DNA from: an uncultured Bacteroidales bacterium
GTDB lineage: Bacteria > Bacteroidota > Bacteroidia > Bacteroidales > Paludibacteraceae
Assembly (NCBI GenBank): GCA_902784585.1
Contig: CACZVM010000002.1
Location: 98,693 to 162,692 of the forward strand
Reading direction: 5' to 3'
DNA: 64,000 bases
The translations under genes and the position numbers were made by a program. Of this stretch, positions 52,183 through 59,703 are shown one piece after another; the stretch's first letter is position 1, and the number at the start of each line of letters is the position of its first letter. Below the pieces are notes generated by a model. That model was not told where the DNA came from and made no database searches. It worked only from the letters and a program-made list of their open reading frames with translations.

Positions 52183-53295
52183 TCAGTTTTGAGGTGGAAC
52201 AGGTGGCGGTGTTTGGTGATTGAGGATTCCTGTAAGTTCCGGCATTTGCGAGAGTGGAAGCCATGTTGACATGCCAGCTTTCCAGACAAGTGTATCGGCA
52301 TTGATGGATCCTTGCTGTAACATAGCAGCAATAGTTTGTGGCGTTTGGTTGGGGAGTTGCTGACCATTGACATATACAAAATAAGTTTGCTGTTGTGAGA
52401 TTGGCGGCGGTGCAACAGGGTTGGTATTGATCATTTGTCCTGCCATGCTTCCAATCGTAGAACCAACTCCTACGCCTGCACCAAGTCCGGCTCCCATAGC
52501 CATCATTTGTCCGCCTGCACCTGTATTGCCTGCAGCAGTTTCCAAAACATCGAAACTACGCTCCATCTGATACACGTCTTTGCCAGTTACTTGAAGCCTT
52601 GCAGCAAGATCTTTGGCTTCTTTCAATCGTTGCAGACTTGGGTCTTCCTCCGGTACATTGACAGACATAATATTAAAGTCCACCAACTCAATACCATACT
52701 TCGCAAAAGATTGATTAAGTTGTTGCTGGCAGAATGCGGACATATCTATCAGTTGCGTGTTTACATCGAGAATAGAGACATTGTCTTTTGCAATTTTCTG
52801 CGCAATAAGCGCCGAGAGTTGCATGACTATTTTCCCTTTGAAATACTGCTCTACTTTGTCAGAAGAGAAGGCTGTCATATTGCCGACAAGTGTTTCAAGG
52901 AATGTGCATGGAGTAGCCACTCTGAAACCATATTGTCCATAGGCGCGCACGGGAACAATAATCTTATATCGAGGATCTTCCAACTGCATAGGCTGTGTGG
53001 TTCCCCATTTAATATCCAACTTGTGCAATTGACTGATAAACCAGACCTCCGCTTTGAAAGGGGAATCACTTCCATATGGGAGATTGATGAGTTTATTCAA
53101 TAAGGGCAGTTCTTCGTTTTTGAGCGTATATGTACCAGCTGTAAACTCATCACAGATTTTACCTCCATGCACAAAGAACGCTGTTTGCGCAGGATGTACA
53201 ACCAGTTGCGAGCCTAAACGCAAATCGTCAGACGGGAATTTGGCGACAAGTTCCTGGTCGTTGGATTCAATACTAATTACATCAATTAGTGCCAT
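52183..53295 (-). CDS. SPFH-domain protein with GYF_2-like C-terminus, 370 aa
   Basis: Residues ~20-215 form an SPFH (stomatin/prohibitin/flotillin) domain of the YdjI/virion-core type: LRLGSQLVVHPAQTAFFVHG at the front, VRAYGQYGFRVATPCTFLET mid-way, and ALIAQKIAKDNVSILDVNTQ to the end. A Gly/Ala/Met-rich linker (~258-292) follows. Residues 305-351 (YFVYVNGQQL through TWLPLSQM) look like a GYF_2/DUF4339 peptide-binding module, and a Pro-rich tail ends the protein. No N-terminal helix is present, so it would be recruited to the inner face of the membrane. SPFH proteins form large scaffolds in membrane stress and lipid domains. Confidence 0.85.
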   Translation of the reverse strand: MALIDVISIESNDQELVAKFPSDDLRLGSQLVVHPAQTAFFVHGGKICDEFTAGTYTLKNEELPLLNKLINLPYGSDSPFKAEVWFISQLHKLDIKWGTTQPMQLEDPRYKIIVPVRAYGQYGFRVATPCTFLETLVGNMTAFSSDKVEQYFKGKIVMQLSALIAQKIAKDNVSILDVNTQLIDMSAFCQQQLNQSFAKYGIELVDFNIMSVNVPEEDPSLQRLKEAKDLAARLQVTGKDVYQMERSFDVLETAAGNTGAGGQMMAMGAGLGAGVGVGSTIGSMAGQMINTNPVAPPPISQQQTYFVYVNGQQLPNQTPQTIAAMLQQGSINADTLVWKAGMSTWLPLSQMPELTGILNHQTPPPVPPQN

Positions 53296-53308
53296 AAAAT
53301 TATATTTA

Positions 53309-53464
53309 TTATCCTAAAGTTACACTTAATATCTCAGCATTTTTATACGCCGAATTTTGACTGCAAAGCACATCTTTTGCTTCATACTTATCTCCAAATT
53401 TTAAATCAAGGAATCTTTCAGAATAGGTTGGACCTAATTTGTATTTAACTAAATAACGTGCCAT
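53309..53464 (-). CDS. Small protein, 51 aa, first gene of the SPFH run
   Basis: From the ATG at 53464 the frame reads MARYLVKYKLGPTYSERFLD and continues LKFGDKYEAKDVL to a TAA at 53309-53311. It is 13 bp from the SPFH start codon, so it is in the right place to be cotranscribed. The composition is protein-like (Tyr/Lys rich, beta-strand pattern), with no signal or membrane segment. It is too short for homology reasoning. Coding status is a moderate-confidence inference from spacing and residue use. Confidence 0.5.
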   Translation of the reverse strand: MARYLVKYKLGPTYSERFLDLKFGDKYEAKDVLCSQNSAYKNAEILSVTLG

Positions 53465-53768
53465 AATTATAGACTTTATTTTGCCTCCATTTTATTATTA
53501 GGCAGGAGGTTTCGCCGGTATGTTTTTTGCTTTTCTTTTCTAGGTCTTGTGCCGCTCTTGTGCCGCTTTAAGGAATTCTATGTTTGCTCTGCAAACTCGC
53601 GCGGCGCACTTACTCCTTCGAATGTCCACTGGACATTCTCGGTACGCCTTATTCGCTTCACAGTCGGTGGGAAGGAGAATCCTTTCGCCCCCACTATAAA
53701 AGAAAAGCGGCAGTCCGCTTAATTGGATTACCGCTTTTGTTGAAAGGATGTTGCTCTATTACATATAA
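53465..53768. other. Gene-free region with palindrome and stem-loops
   Basis: No credible gene lies between the SPFH run and the Fic gene. GAATGTCCA-C-TGGACATTC (about 53620-53638) is a near-perfect palindrome, and AAGCGG-CAGT-CCGCTT (about 53704-53719) is a stem-loop downstream of fic that could help termination. Two GTGCCGCT repeats stand near 53550-53567. Base composition differs from that of the flanking genes, which suggests a boundary of the accessory locus. Confidence 0.6.
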
Positions 53769-54848
53769 TTAGATCGACGGAGTAATGAACACCCGCCAAG
53801 AACCATCCTTCGTATTCCTCTCTACATAGTTTTTCTCAATCAGTTGTCCTACTAATTTACGCACTGCTGTCAAACTGATACTTAACTCATCCCGCATATC
53901 TTCTTGCGTCAATGCCGGTTGCGTCTGCATTATTCGCAGAATCTTCGCGTAGTTCGGTGTCCGGAACTCTATCATCTCTCCGTCGTACCACCATACATTC
54001 TCCGCTTTATGCGTCACAAACAAGTAATCGTGGTATATCTCGTTGGCAACTAATCCTTGGAAATATTGTACGAAAGGTGCAATATCCTTGATAGTGGCAT
54101 GTGCACCATCACTCGGCACTTTGCCTACAATCAGATCTGCCTGATGCAACGCCTCCAGATAATTCTGTTTCTTGCGACTACGCACCACAATCATCGGCAG
54201 GCCATGCCGCGACAGGATGAAGTTCACCATCAGTCGGGCTATACGACCGTTACCGTCTTCAAACGGGTGAATACGGATATAGCGATAATGAAACAATGCC
54301 GCCAACTCAATTGGCGATAATCGACCGGCTTCCTCCTCGGAGTTATACCAGTTAATAAGATCGGTCATCAATGCAGGCGTCTCTTCCGGAGAAGCATACT
54401 CAAAGCGGTCGCCATAACGTGTAATAACCGAGTTTGGACGTGTTTTGTATTGTCCGGCATGGATGGTATAACTCGTTTGGACACCTCCGGGCAAGTTACG
54501 ATAGACAGTATAATCTTCTCGCAGTAATGTTTTATGCAATGTGCGGATGAAATTCTGGGTCAACGGCATGTCCTGCGTTTTGGCCTCCTCCGTCATCATC
54601 TTAACTCCCACATTACTTGCCGTCATTTCCTGTATATCCCGCACTGTCGCTTCACCTATTACCTTTCCGAACAATAGCAGAATCTCAGTTTGACCATAGG
54701 TCAAGGTATTACCCTCGATATGATTGCTGTTATAGTTGTAGTCGATGGTAAACCGACGACTCAGGCGCTCGCGGTCTTTCTCCGAAATCGGTTGGATGCC
54801 TTCCCAAGCTTGCAATGCCTTCTTTACGCTTACCTGTTTCATATACAT
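53769..54848 (-). CDS. Fic-domain protein (class II, with C-terminal winged helix), 359 aa
   Basis: The catalytic Fic motif is IHPFEDGNGRIARLM (HPFxDGNGR, His near residue 194). SNHIEGNTLTYGQTEIL near residue 42 matches the (S/T)xxxE(G/N) inhibitory helix placed N-terminal to the Fic core, so it is a self-inhibited class II enzyme. Fic proteins usually transfer AMP to a target hydroxyl. The C-terminal ~60 residues (ALTQEDMRDELSISLTAVRKL) are a winged-helix-like domain, which allows DNA binding and autoregulation. Its own promoter lies at 54964-54995, with a ~110-nt leader holding two hairpins. Confidence 0.93.
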   Translation of the reverse strand: MYMKQVSVKKALQAWEGIQPISEKDRERLSRRFTIDYNYNSNHIEGNTLTYGQTEILLLFGKVIGEATVRDIQEMTASNVGVKMMTEEAKTQDMPLTQNFIRTLHKTLLREDYTVYRNLPGGVQTSYTIHAGQYKTRPNSVITRYGDRFEYASPEETPALMTDLINWYNSEEEAGRLSPIELAALFHYRYIRIHPFEDGNGRIARLMVNFILSRHGLPMIVVRSRKKQNYLEALHQADLIVGKVPSDGAHATIKDIAPFVQYFQGLVANEIYHDYLFVTHKAENVWWYDGEMIEFRTPNYAKILRIMQTQPALTQEDMRDELSISLTAVRKLVGQLIEKNYVERNTKDGSWRVFITPSI

Positions 54849-54866
54849 CTTATCTGTTTTGCGATT

Positions 54867-54953
54867 AAAAGGTTATTGTTATGTAACCTTTTTATTCATT
54901 TTTTAACTGTAATTTATCAATAAAACATCCTATAAGGTGGCTGTTTTGTCACC
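54867..54953 (-). promoter_or_regulatory. Structured leader of the Fic gene
   Basis: Two inverted repeats lie between promoter and start codon: GGTG(54936-54939)/CACC(54950-54953), and AAAAGGTTA (54867-54875)/TAACCTTTT (54884-54892), the latter 18 bp before the ATG. Possible operators for the winged-helix domain of Fic, or RNA elements. Confidence 0.55.
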
Positions 54954-54963
54954 ATTTTGGCTA

Positions 54964-54995
54964 CAAAAGTACTACATTTTATTGATATATGCAAG
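54964..54995 (-). promoter_or_regulatory. Bacteroidota promoter for the Fic gene
   Basis: CTTG (54995-54992), 20 nt, TACTTTTG (54971-54964) reading leftwards. Confidence 0.82.
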
Positions 54996-55098
54996 TTTTT
55001 AGGCAAAAAAGGTGGTATTTTTTTCCTTTTAATGTGTTTTTAGCACTTTTTACGGTAATCCAATATTTCAAAGAGCACATTTTATCACAAGCAGGTAC

Positions 55099-55308
55099 AA
55101 AAAAAAATACTGCTTATGCTTTCGTACATACGGGTGTCTGGCATAACCCACGAATAAAAAAGCAAAAGCAGTACATACCAAAGTATGCACTGACGCATTG
55201 CCAATCTAATTCGTAGTTTATAAGCTGCCAGACTTATGTATGTACAGATTGGTTCGTCAGTAATAATATGTTATGTTCGCGTGCGCGAAAAAATCAGCCG
55301 CTGCTAAT
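55099..55308 (-). ncRNA. Structured small RNA, about 210 nt, with own promoter and terminator
   Basis: A consensus promoter (55315-55346) points leftwards into a region with no protein gene. The transcript (start near 55308) would form a hairpin closed by ACTGACG/CGTCAGT (55255-55261 with 55189-55195) and CCAATCT/AGATTGG (55246-55252 with 55201-55207). A 15-bp stem follows (55159-55173 with 55108-55122, one mismatch), then U9 at 55107-55099, an intrinsic terminator. The loops of the two hairpins are complementary over 7+8 bp (55226-55232 with 55137-55143; 55238-55245 with 55124-55131), allowing a kissing-loop or an alternative fold. Candidates to test are 6S RNA and the Bacteroidales-1 class; no proof of either. 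Confidence 0.75.
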
Positions 55309-55314
55309 CGGTTG

Positions 55315-55346
55315 CAAAGATACAACAAAAATTTGAAATACACAAA
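55315..55346 (-). promoter_or_regulatory. Bacteroidota promoter for the small RNA
   Basis: TTTG (55346-55343), 20 nt, TATCTTTG (55322-55315) reading leftwards. The nearest downstream protein gene in that direction is fic, which has its own promoter beyond the RNA terminator. Confidence 0.85.
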
Positions 55347-55431
55347 CTAATTTATGTTTTTTGTTGTTTTTTGCTTTCGCGCACGCAAATCACATACTTT
55401 CGGAATGTACTGCTTAATTCGGAGAAAGTGA

Positions 55432-56028
55432 TTACAGATCTTTTTTGATGCCTTTCACGCGAACAACATACTGGCTTTTGATCCATCCGGTATTGTCATA
55501 GATAACTGCTTCGTCTATTGCTTTTCTTTTTACATAGAAAATAGTATCACTTCCAAGAAACTCCGCTGTAGATTCTAAGGTAAAGCCCATAATCTTTCCA
55601 CTCGGACATCTGATAGCTTGGTGTTCTTGATCGAAGATATAGTTGGCATCTATCAAGGTTCTCCATTCGGAATTAGCGGGGATATGTAAATATCTATCCG
55701 ACTTGCGATACTCCCCCTTATTTTCTTCTTTCGTGACATTCACATATTGTACTTTTGAATCGTTTTTAATGTCAAAGTACCACAGTACATCATATGTCTG
55801 TGCGTTGGGATCGTAGTCCCAATGGTAAGTCTGTTCTCCGGTAAATAAATCATACGTCAAATTATCGGACGCTATACAAGCCCAAATACCCACAATAGAG
55901 GAACTGGTGAACATAGTCGGATCATCCGGTTTAACCGAGTCTGGTTCTTCGGGAGCTGATTTATCCGAACAAGATGCCAAAATCAGAGATGTTGCACATA
56001 TAAGTGCGAAGAATAATTTAGTTTTCAT
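55432..56028 (-). CDS. Lipoprotein of unknown function, 198 aa
   Basis: From ATG 56028, MKTKLFFALICATSLILASC is a signal peptide with lipobox LAS-Cys20 (CSDKS follows). The mature part begins with an acidic Pro-rich linker and then a beta-rich domain with the sequence WACIASDNLTYDLFTGEQTY, resembling lipocalin-like/DUF4488-type small lipoproteins. It lies 55 bp downstream of the barrel-like gene at 56084-56857 and is probably cotranscribed with it. Confidence 0.72.
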   Translation of the reverse strand: MKTKLFFALICATSLILASCSDKSAPEEPDSVKPDDPTMFTSSSIVGIWACIASDNLTYDLFTGEQTYHWDYDPNAQTYDVLWYFDIKNDSKVQYVNVTKEENKGEYRKSDRYLHIPANSEWRTLIDANYIFDQEHQAIRCPSGKIMGFTLESTAEFLGSDTIFYVKRKAIDEAVIYDNTGWIKSQYVVRVKGIKKDL

Positions 56029-56083
56029 TGTTGTACTATTTTTAGGGATTAAACATTTATGAACAAAACCTACGGACAGTCCA

Positions 56084-56857
56084 TCAGAAACAGTAATGGA
56101 ATCCGATAGAAGCGCCGAAGTCGAAGAAATGCCGAAGGTTGCGATCTGCATCTACTTCAAAGACATCTTCGCCGACCAATCCGCCACGATATTCATACTT
56201 GGAGCTGAACGCTAAGCCGTAACCGGGACGAGCATCCAAACTGAGCACAAAACGCGACCATATAAATTCCATACCCACGATACCATTCACACCGAATTTG
56301 CCGAGTAACGGGTTGCTTTCTCCAAAGCCGAAACTTGCCAAATTGAGCGATTTGATAAGACCCAACGACACACCGCCTCCGCCAAATATGGCAAACGTGC
56401 TACGTCCGGCAGTATCGATTTCCTTCTGATAAACGATATTCGGATTGAGTTCAAAAGTGAAGTTACTCCAGTTATAGGTATCATGCAGTTCCTGATAAGT
56501 GTCCGCCACCTGAATCTCCTCAACCGCCACTTCTTCGGTCAGTACATTCGGCAGTTTCACATCATCTTTGGTCGGTGACAATTGTAATTTGACAGCTAAA
56601 TCCGCCTGCAACGCCAAGCCGTCTACTCCGAAAATAAAGCCTTTGTAGGAAGCACCGAACATGTTTCCCACCATACCACCTATCCGGTGCGTATAACTGC
56701 TGCCTCCTGTAGTTCGACCTCCGCCGCGATGACTTCTGCTAAAACTACTTCTGGAGTGACTATACGAGCGACCACGATTGTTGCCACGATACCCTGCCGC
56801 GTCCATACTCCCTGCCATGCATAAAAACATAAGCACAAATAAGAATACTTTTTTCAT
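56084..56857 (-). CDS. Exported Gly/Ser/Arg-rich protein with beta-barrel-like body, 257 aa
   Basis: From ATG 56857, MKKVFLFVLMFLCMAGSMDA is a signal peptide. Residues ~22-65 are low complexity, rich in Gly, Ser, Arg and His (RGRSYSHSRSSFSRSHRGGG), and residues ~66-257 show alternating strands typical of an outer-membrane barrel, ending FGASIGFHYCF with a terminal Phe. A -7-like CAAAAGTA lies at 56922-56929 but without a good -33. The gap to 57000 holds nothing else. No family is recognised. Confidence 0.7.
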   Translation of the reverse strand: MKKVFLFVLMFLCMAGSMDAAGYRGNNRGRSYSHSRSSFSRSHRGGGRTTGGSSYTHRIGGMVGNMFGASYKGFIFGVDGLALQADLAVKLQLSPTKDDVKLPNVLTEEVAVEEIQVADTYQELHDTYNWSNFTFELNPNIVYQKEIDTAGRSTFAIFGGGGVSLGLIKSLNLASFGFGESNPLLGKFGVNGIVGMEFIWSRFVLSLDARPGYGLAFSSKYEYRGGLVGEDVFEVDADRNLRHFFDFGASIGFHYCF

Positions 56858-56999
56858 TGTTGTAATCATTAATTATAGGATTAATAAACCAATCAGCGGA
56901 ACGCCTTTCGGAATTCCGCTGCAAAAGTACAACAAATATTTGATATACGAGAAGTTCTTATTACTTCTTATTTCGCTGCGCTCAAACGATTATTACTTG

Positions 57000-57520
57000 T
57001 TATTTCAGGAGGGTGACGGATTGAAGGCCGCCGTTATTGCCAGCGACATAAGAGACGGTTGTATGGCCTGTGAGGACAAGCTGGTCAATGAAAAGCGGCT
57101 GACCAGTCAGGAAGAAAGTGGAGACAAAAGTATCCCCTGCACTCAATTTGGAATTGACAGATTCCACTACCTCAAAACGCATATCACCCAAATAGCGGAA
57201 CACACAACGGCGGTTGGGCAACCAAGTAACCTCAATACTCTGGCCGAGTTGTAAGTCCTTGGTATGAATTCCCTCTGCAATGAACGGATTACTGCTGCCA
57301 TGTTCGCCTTCTTTCAAACGATTGGTATAATCATTCCAATCGCGCGGTACCCCCACAGACGCTCTAATGTACTAAGTGCCAAGTTCTCATGCAGACACAG
57401 CCAGATTTGCGCGATGAGAGACTCAAAATCAGCCGGTGTCGCCGGACGTGTGCCGAAACGCGCTTCTACATCTTTGCGCAGTTGTATAACCTCGGGTGCA
57501 TTTTTGTTCATAATGATCAA
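57000..57520 (-). pseudogene. Frameshifted small regulator-like gene
   Basis: The first part (from 57520, MIIMNKNAPEVIQLRKDVEA to LSTLERLWGY) looks like the N-terminus of a Bacteroidota protein family in which a helical segment is followed by a GY-x-DW-x-D/F motif and a beta-rich C-terminal domain. The second part (from 57356, PRDWNDYTNRLKEGEHG to the stop at 57000) supplies that continuation in another frame. About 20 residues expected between LWGY and RDWNDY are missing at about 57345-57356, so there was an internal deletion plus frameshift. A -7-like element lies at 57537-57544. The lesion type matches alaS. Confidence 0.7.
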
Positions 57521-57584
57521 TTGATAAAATCCGCTGCAAAGGTACTGCTTTTTTCTGATATGCGCCTACTTCTTTTTATTTCTT

Positions 57585-58808
57585 TTAAAACGATTTCTCA
57601 GGCAAAACGAGCGCCAAGGAGTCATATAGTTGGTCGTTCATGTTCCAGTATTCCATGAAAGCATGCATAAATTCTTCATGTAAAATGGGGTCTTTTATGG
57701 AGCGTTTTGCCTCTTCAAGACACTCTTTCATACCGCCATCATAATCGCGTACATCAGTCATTGTTTTCAACTCTCCTCTTTTAACCGCTTTGCGGATGGC
57801 CGATTGGCGGGCGATATGTATGGCAGCGGCCTGCTGGCGTACTTGCTCTCGCGGAGAAGGTGTATTCGTTTTAACAGCCAATGAGTCCACTACGCGGTTG
57901 AGAGAATCCACCTTGGCTTGACGCTCGTCATTCACTTTGAGAAGGGAGTCAATGTTGGCAGAAAGACTCTGTTCCTGTTCGCTATGCTTGATTTCGGCTT
58001 GCCGGTATTCGGCATACATGAGCCATCCAGCAAGGCATAATACGGCTAAAAAGATAAGTGACACCGGCAACCATATATACAAGTTGTCTGATCGTTTTAT
58101 AGCCCGCAACACTTGTGCACAGGAGGAATAACGATCTGCAGGGTTCACGCGTGTGCATTTGCGGGCTATATATCTATAGCGATACGAGAAAAGAAGACCA
58201 ATGATTTTGCCGACCGCATAGATATCCGCGCGGTTGTCAATCGTATTACCCTCCAACTGCTCCGGCGCGATATACGCCATTGAGCCTGCCGGTTGCTTGA
58301 ACGTGACATAATCATCCGTATCGGACACACCGAAGTCAATCAGTTTGACAGCAGAGCCGTTGCGGGTGATGAGGATATTGGAAGGCTTGATGTCGCGGTG
58401 GATGATCTGGCGTTCGTGTAGAAAAGAAAGCGCATCCAGAAGTTGATTTATTAGCTTGCGCCGTGTAGCTTTGGATGGTTTTGTCACCAGAAATTGTTCC
58501 AGCGTAATACCATCAATATACTCCATCTGGATATACCAGCCGATAGAGTCCATGTGCCCGAAATCAAGCAAACGTACAATATTAGGATGATCTAAACCGA
58601 CACCGATAGAGAATTCCTTACGGAGTAATTCTACATGTGGCGTGGAATCTCTATATGGCTCTGCTAATGCTTTTAGAATGTAGCGACGCCCGAAACGGGT
58701 AGCGGCATAGATAGCGTTATGTCCTTTGGCGGACAATAACTGCGGCTCCGACCACACATCCGAAAATTCGGGCGTGAGGGGAGATACGATGAACGAAGAA
58801 TCAACCAT
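57585..58808 (-). CDS. Transmembrane Ser/Thr protein kinase (Hanks type), 407 aa
   Basis: From ATG 58808 (MVDSSFIVSPLTPEFSD): kinase domain ~20-245 with catalytic Lys46 (RYILKAL), HRDIKPSN at 137-144 and DFG at 158-160, so the active-site residues are all present. The glycine loop is degenerate (SAKGHNAIY). PAGSMAYIAPEQL is the activation-segment end. One membrane helix (LPVSLIFLAVLCLAGWLMY, ~252-270) leads to a periplasmic coiled-coil part (HSEQEQSLSANIDSLLKVND). A kinase inside and a sensor-like coiled coil outside suggest envelope signalling. Own promoter at 58829-58860. Confidence 0.9.
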   Translation of the reverse strand: MVDSSFIVSPLTPEFSDVWSEPQLLSAKGHNAIYAATRFGRRYILKALAEPYRDSTPHVELLRKEFSIGVGLDHPNIVRLLDFGHMDSIGWYIQMEYIDGITLEQFLVTKPSKATRRKLINQLLDALSFLHERQIIHRDIKPSNILITRNGSAVKLIDFGVSDTDDYVTFKQPAGSMAYIAPEQLEGNTIDNRADIYAVGKIIGLLFSYRYRYIARKCTRVNPADRYSSCAQVLRAIKRSDNLYIWLPVSLIFLAVLCLAGWLMYAEYRQAEIKHSEQEQSLSANIDSLLKVNDERQAKVDSLNRVVDSLAVKTNTPSPREQVRQQAAAIHIARQSAIRKAVKRGELKTMTDVRDYDGGMKECLEEAKRSIKDPILHEEFMHAFMEYWNMNDQLYDSLALVLPEKSF

Positions 58809-58828
58809 TGCCAGACTATTTGTGAGTG

Positions 58829-58860
58829 CAAAGGTACTACTTTTTTCGCACATGCGCAAG
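58829..58860 (-). promoter_or_regulatory. Bacteroidota promoter for the Ser/Thr kinase
   Basis: CTTG (58860-58857), 20 nt, TACCTTTG (58836-58829) reading leftwards, 20 bp before the ATG. Confidence 0.85.
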
Positions 58861-58899
58861 AAAATGAGCGAGAAAGTGCGGAGAAAGTGGATTTTGCAG

Positions 58900-59095
58900 G
58901 AGAAATAAAGGGAAATAGCTGATAAGTGTCGTCAACTAGACGACGTAATTCGAAGAAGAGGCACAGGAGCGAACAAAACCGGTATCGCGGTACAGCGGAA
59001 TACCGGTATCCCGATAGAATCCCCCTTTCGGAGCGAAGCGACTTATAATAAATATTTGTCGGTTGAGATACTCATTTTCGAGACGAGGAATGGCA
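58900..59095. other. Gene-free region with stem-loops
   Basis: GTCGTC-AACTA-GACGAC (58928-58944) and ACCGGTAT/ATACCGGT (58978-58985 with 59000-59007) are clear stems. The style recalls the mosaic blocks at the left end of the window, but the three-base loop is not kept. No ORF with coding character. Confidence 0.65.
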
Positions 59096-59103
59096 AAAAT
59101 AAA

Positions 59104-59134
59104 GAGGGCTGGAACCCAAAGGTAACCAGCCCTC
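59104..59134 (-). terminator. Intrinsic terminator of the mutase remnant
   Basis: GAGGGCTGG (59104-59112) pairs with CCAGCCCTC (59126-59134), with an inner ACC/GGT. It is followed leftwards by TTTATTTTTG and lies 22 bp after the stop at 59157. Confidence 0.85.
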
Positions 59135-59156
59135 AATTATCCGAGAGAGACAAGAA

Positions 59157-59435
59157 TTACTCTTGCATCAATAATTGCATAACCACTTTCGCGGAGTAGG
59201 CAACCGGGGTGCCGGGACCGAAGATGGCGGCAACGCCGGCTTTGTAGAGGAAGTCGTAGTCCTGCGCGGGGATGACACCACCGGCGGTGTTCTTGAGCTC
59301 CTCAATGACCTGCGGGATGAGGGTCTTGTGACCTGCCGCAAGCGAAGAGACACCCAGTACATGGACGTCGTTCTCCACCGCCTGTTTGGCTGCCTCTGCC
59401 GGAAATAAACTCCGTATGTTTGCTACAAAATTCAT
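59157..59435 (-). pseudogene. Remnant of methylmalonyl-CoA mutase B12-binding domain, 92 codons
   Basis: From ATG 59435 the frame opens [20 protein letters not shown] and then reads the last third of a cobalamin-binding domain of a mutase large subunit: [22 protein letters not shown], then [30 protein letters not shown]. The upstream catalytic barrel and the DxHxxG cobalt-ligand motif are absent, and the strand between EELKNT and GGVIPAQ is shorter than in intact proteins. It has a consensus promoter (59453-59484) and terminator (59104-59134), so it may still be expressed. Either decay with internal deletions, or a misassembly. Confidence 0.72.
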
Positions 59436-59452
59436 TATTTCAATTATCGGCA

Positions 59453-59484
59453 CAAAATTACTACAAAAAAATGACATACACAAA
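59453..59484 (-). promoter_or_regulatory. Bacteroidota promoter for the mutase remnant
   Basis: TTTG (59484-59481), 20 nt, TAATTTTG (59460-59453) reading leftwards, 17 bp before the ATG. Confidence 0.85.
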
Positions 59485-59545
59485 TTATTTCGCACAAACC
59501 CCCAATAAATCTTCATTTTGTAGCAAAAACATACTCCTTATAAAA

Positions 59546-59703
59546 AGTCTGTACAAAAGGGTCCCATATCGATCGTCAAACGCTGCGTTTAAGCGAGGGC
59601 AGAGGATATGCACTTGTATATATCCTATGCCGAGCGTAGCAGGGTCTCTAAGCCGGGCGGCTTTAATAAAAAGGCTTAGAGGTATATGGGAAAGGTACAG
59701 ACT
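59546..59703. other. Multibranched inverted-repeat structure, possible RNA
   Basis: A closing stem AGTCTGTAC (59546-59554) with GTACAGACT (59695-59703), and CCCATAT (59563-59569) with ATATGGG (59684-59690), encloses three inner hairpins: AAACGC-T-GCGTTT near 59578-59590, GGATAT/ATATCC near 59604-59625, and CTCTAAGCC (59646-59654) with GGCTTAGAG (59673-59681). In the leftward direction the closing stem is followed by TTTTTATAA. No full promoter is seen on either strand. Confidence 0.55.

Noticed and set aside
53584-53772. A short rightward gene between the SPFH run and fic
   Set aside because: The frame crosses a near-perfect palindrome and the fic stop, with random-like composition.
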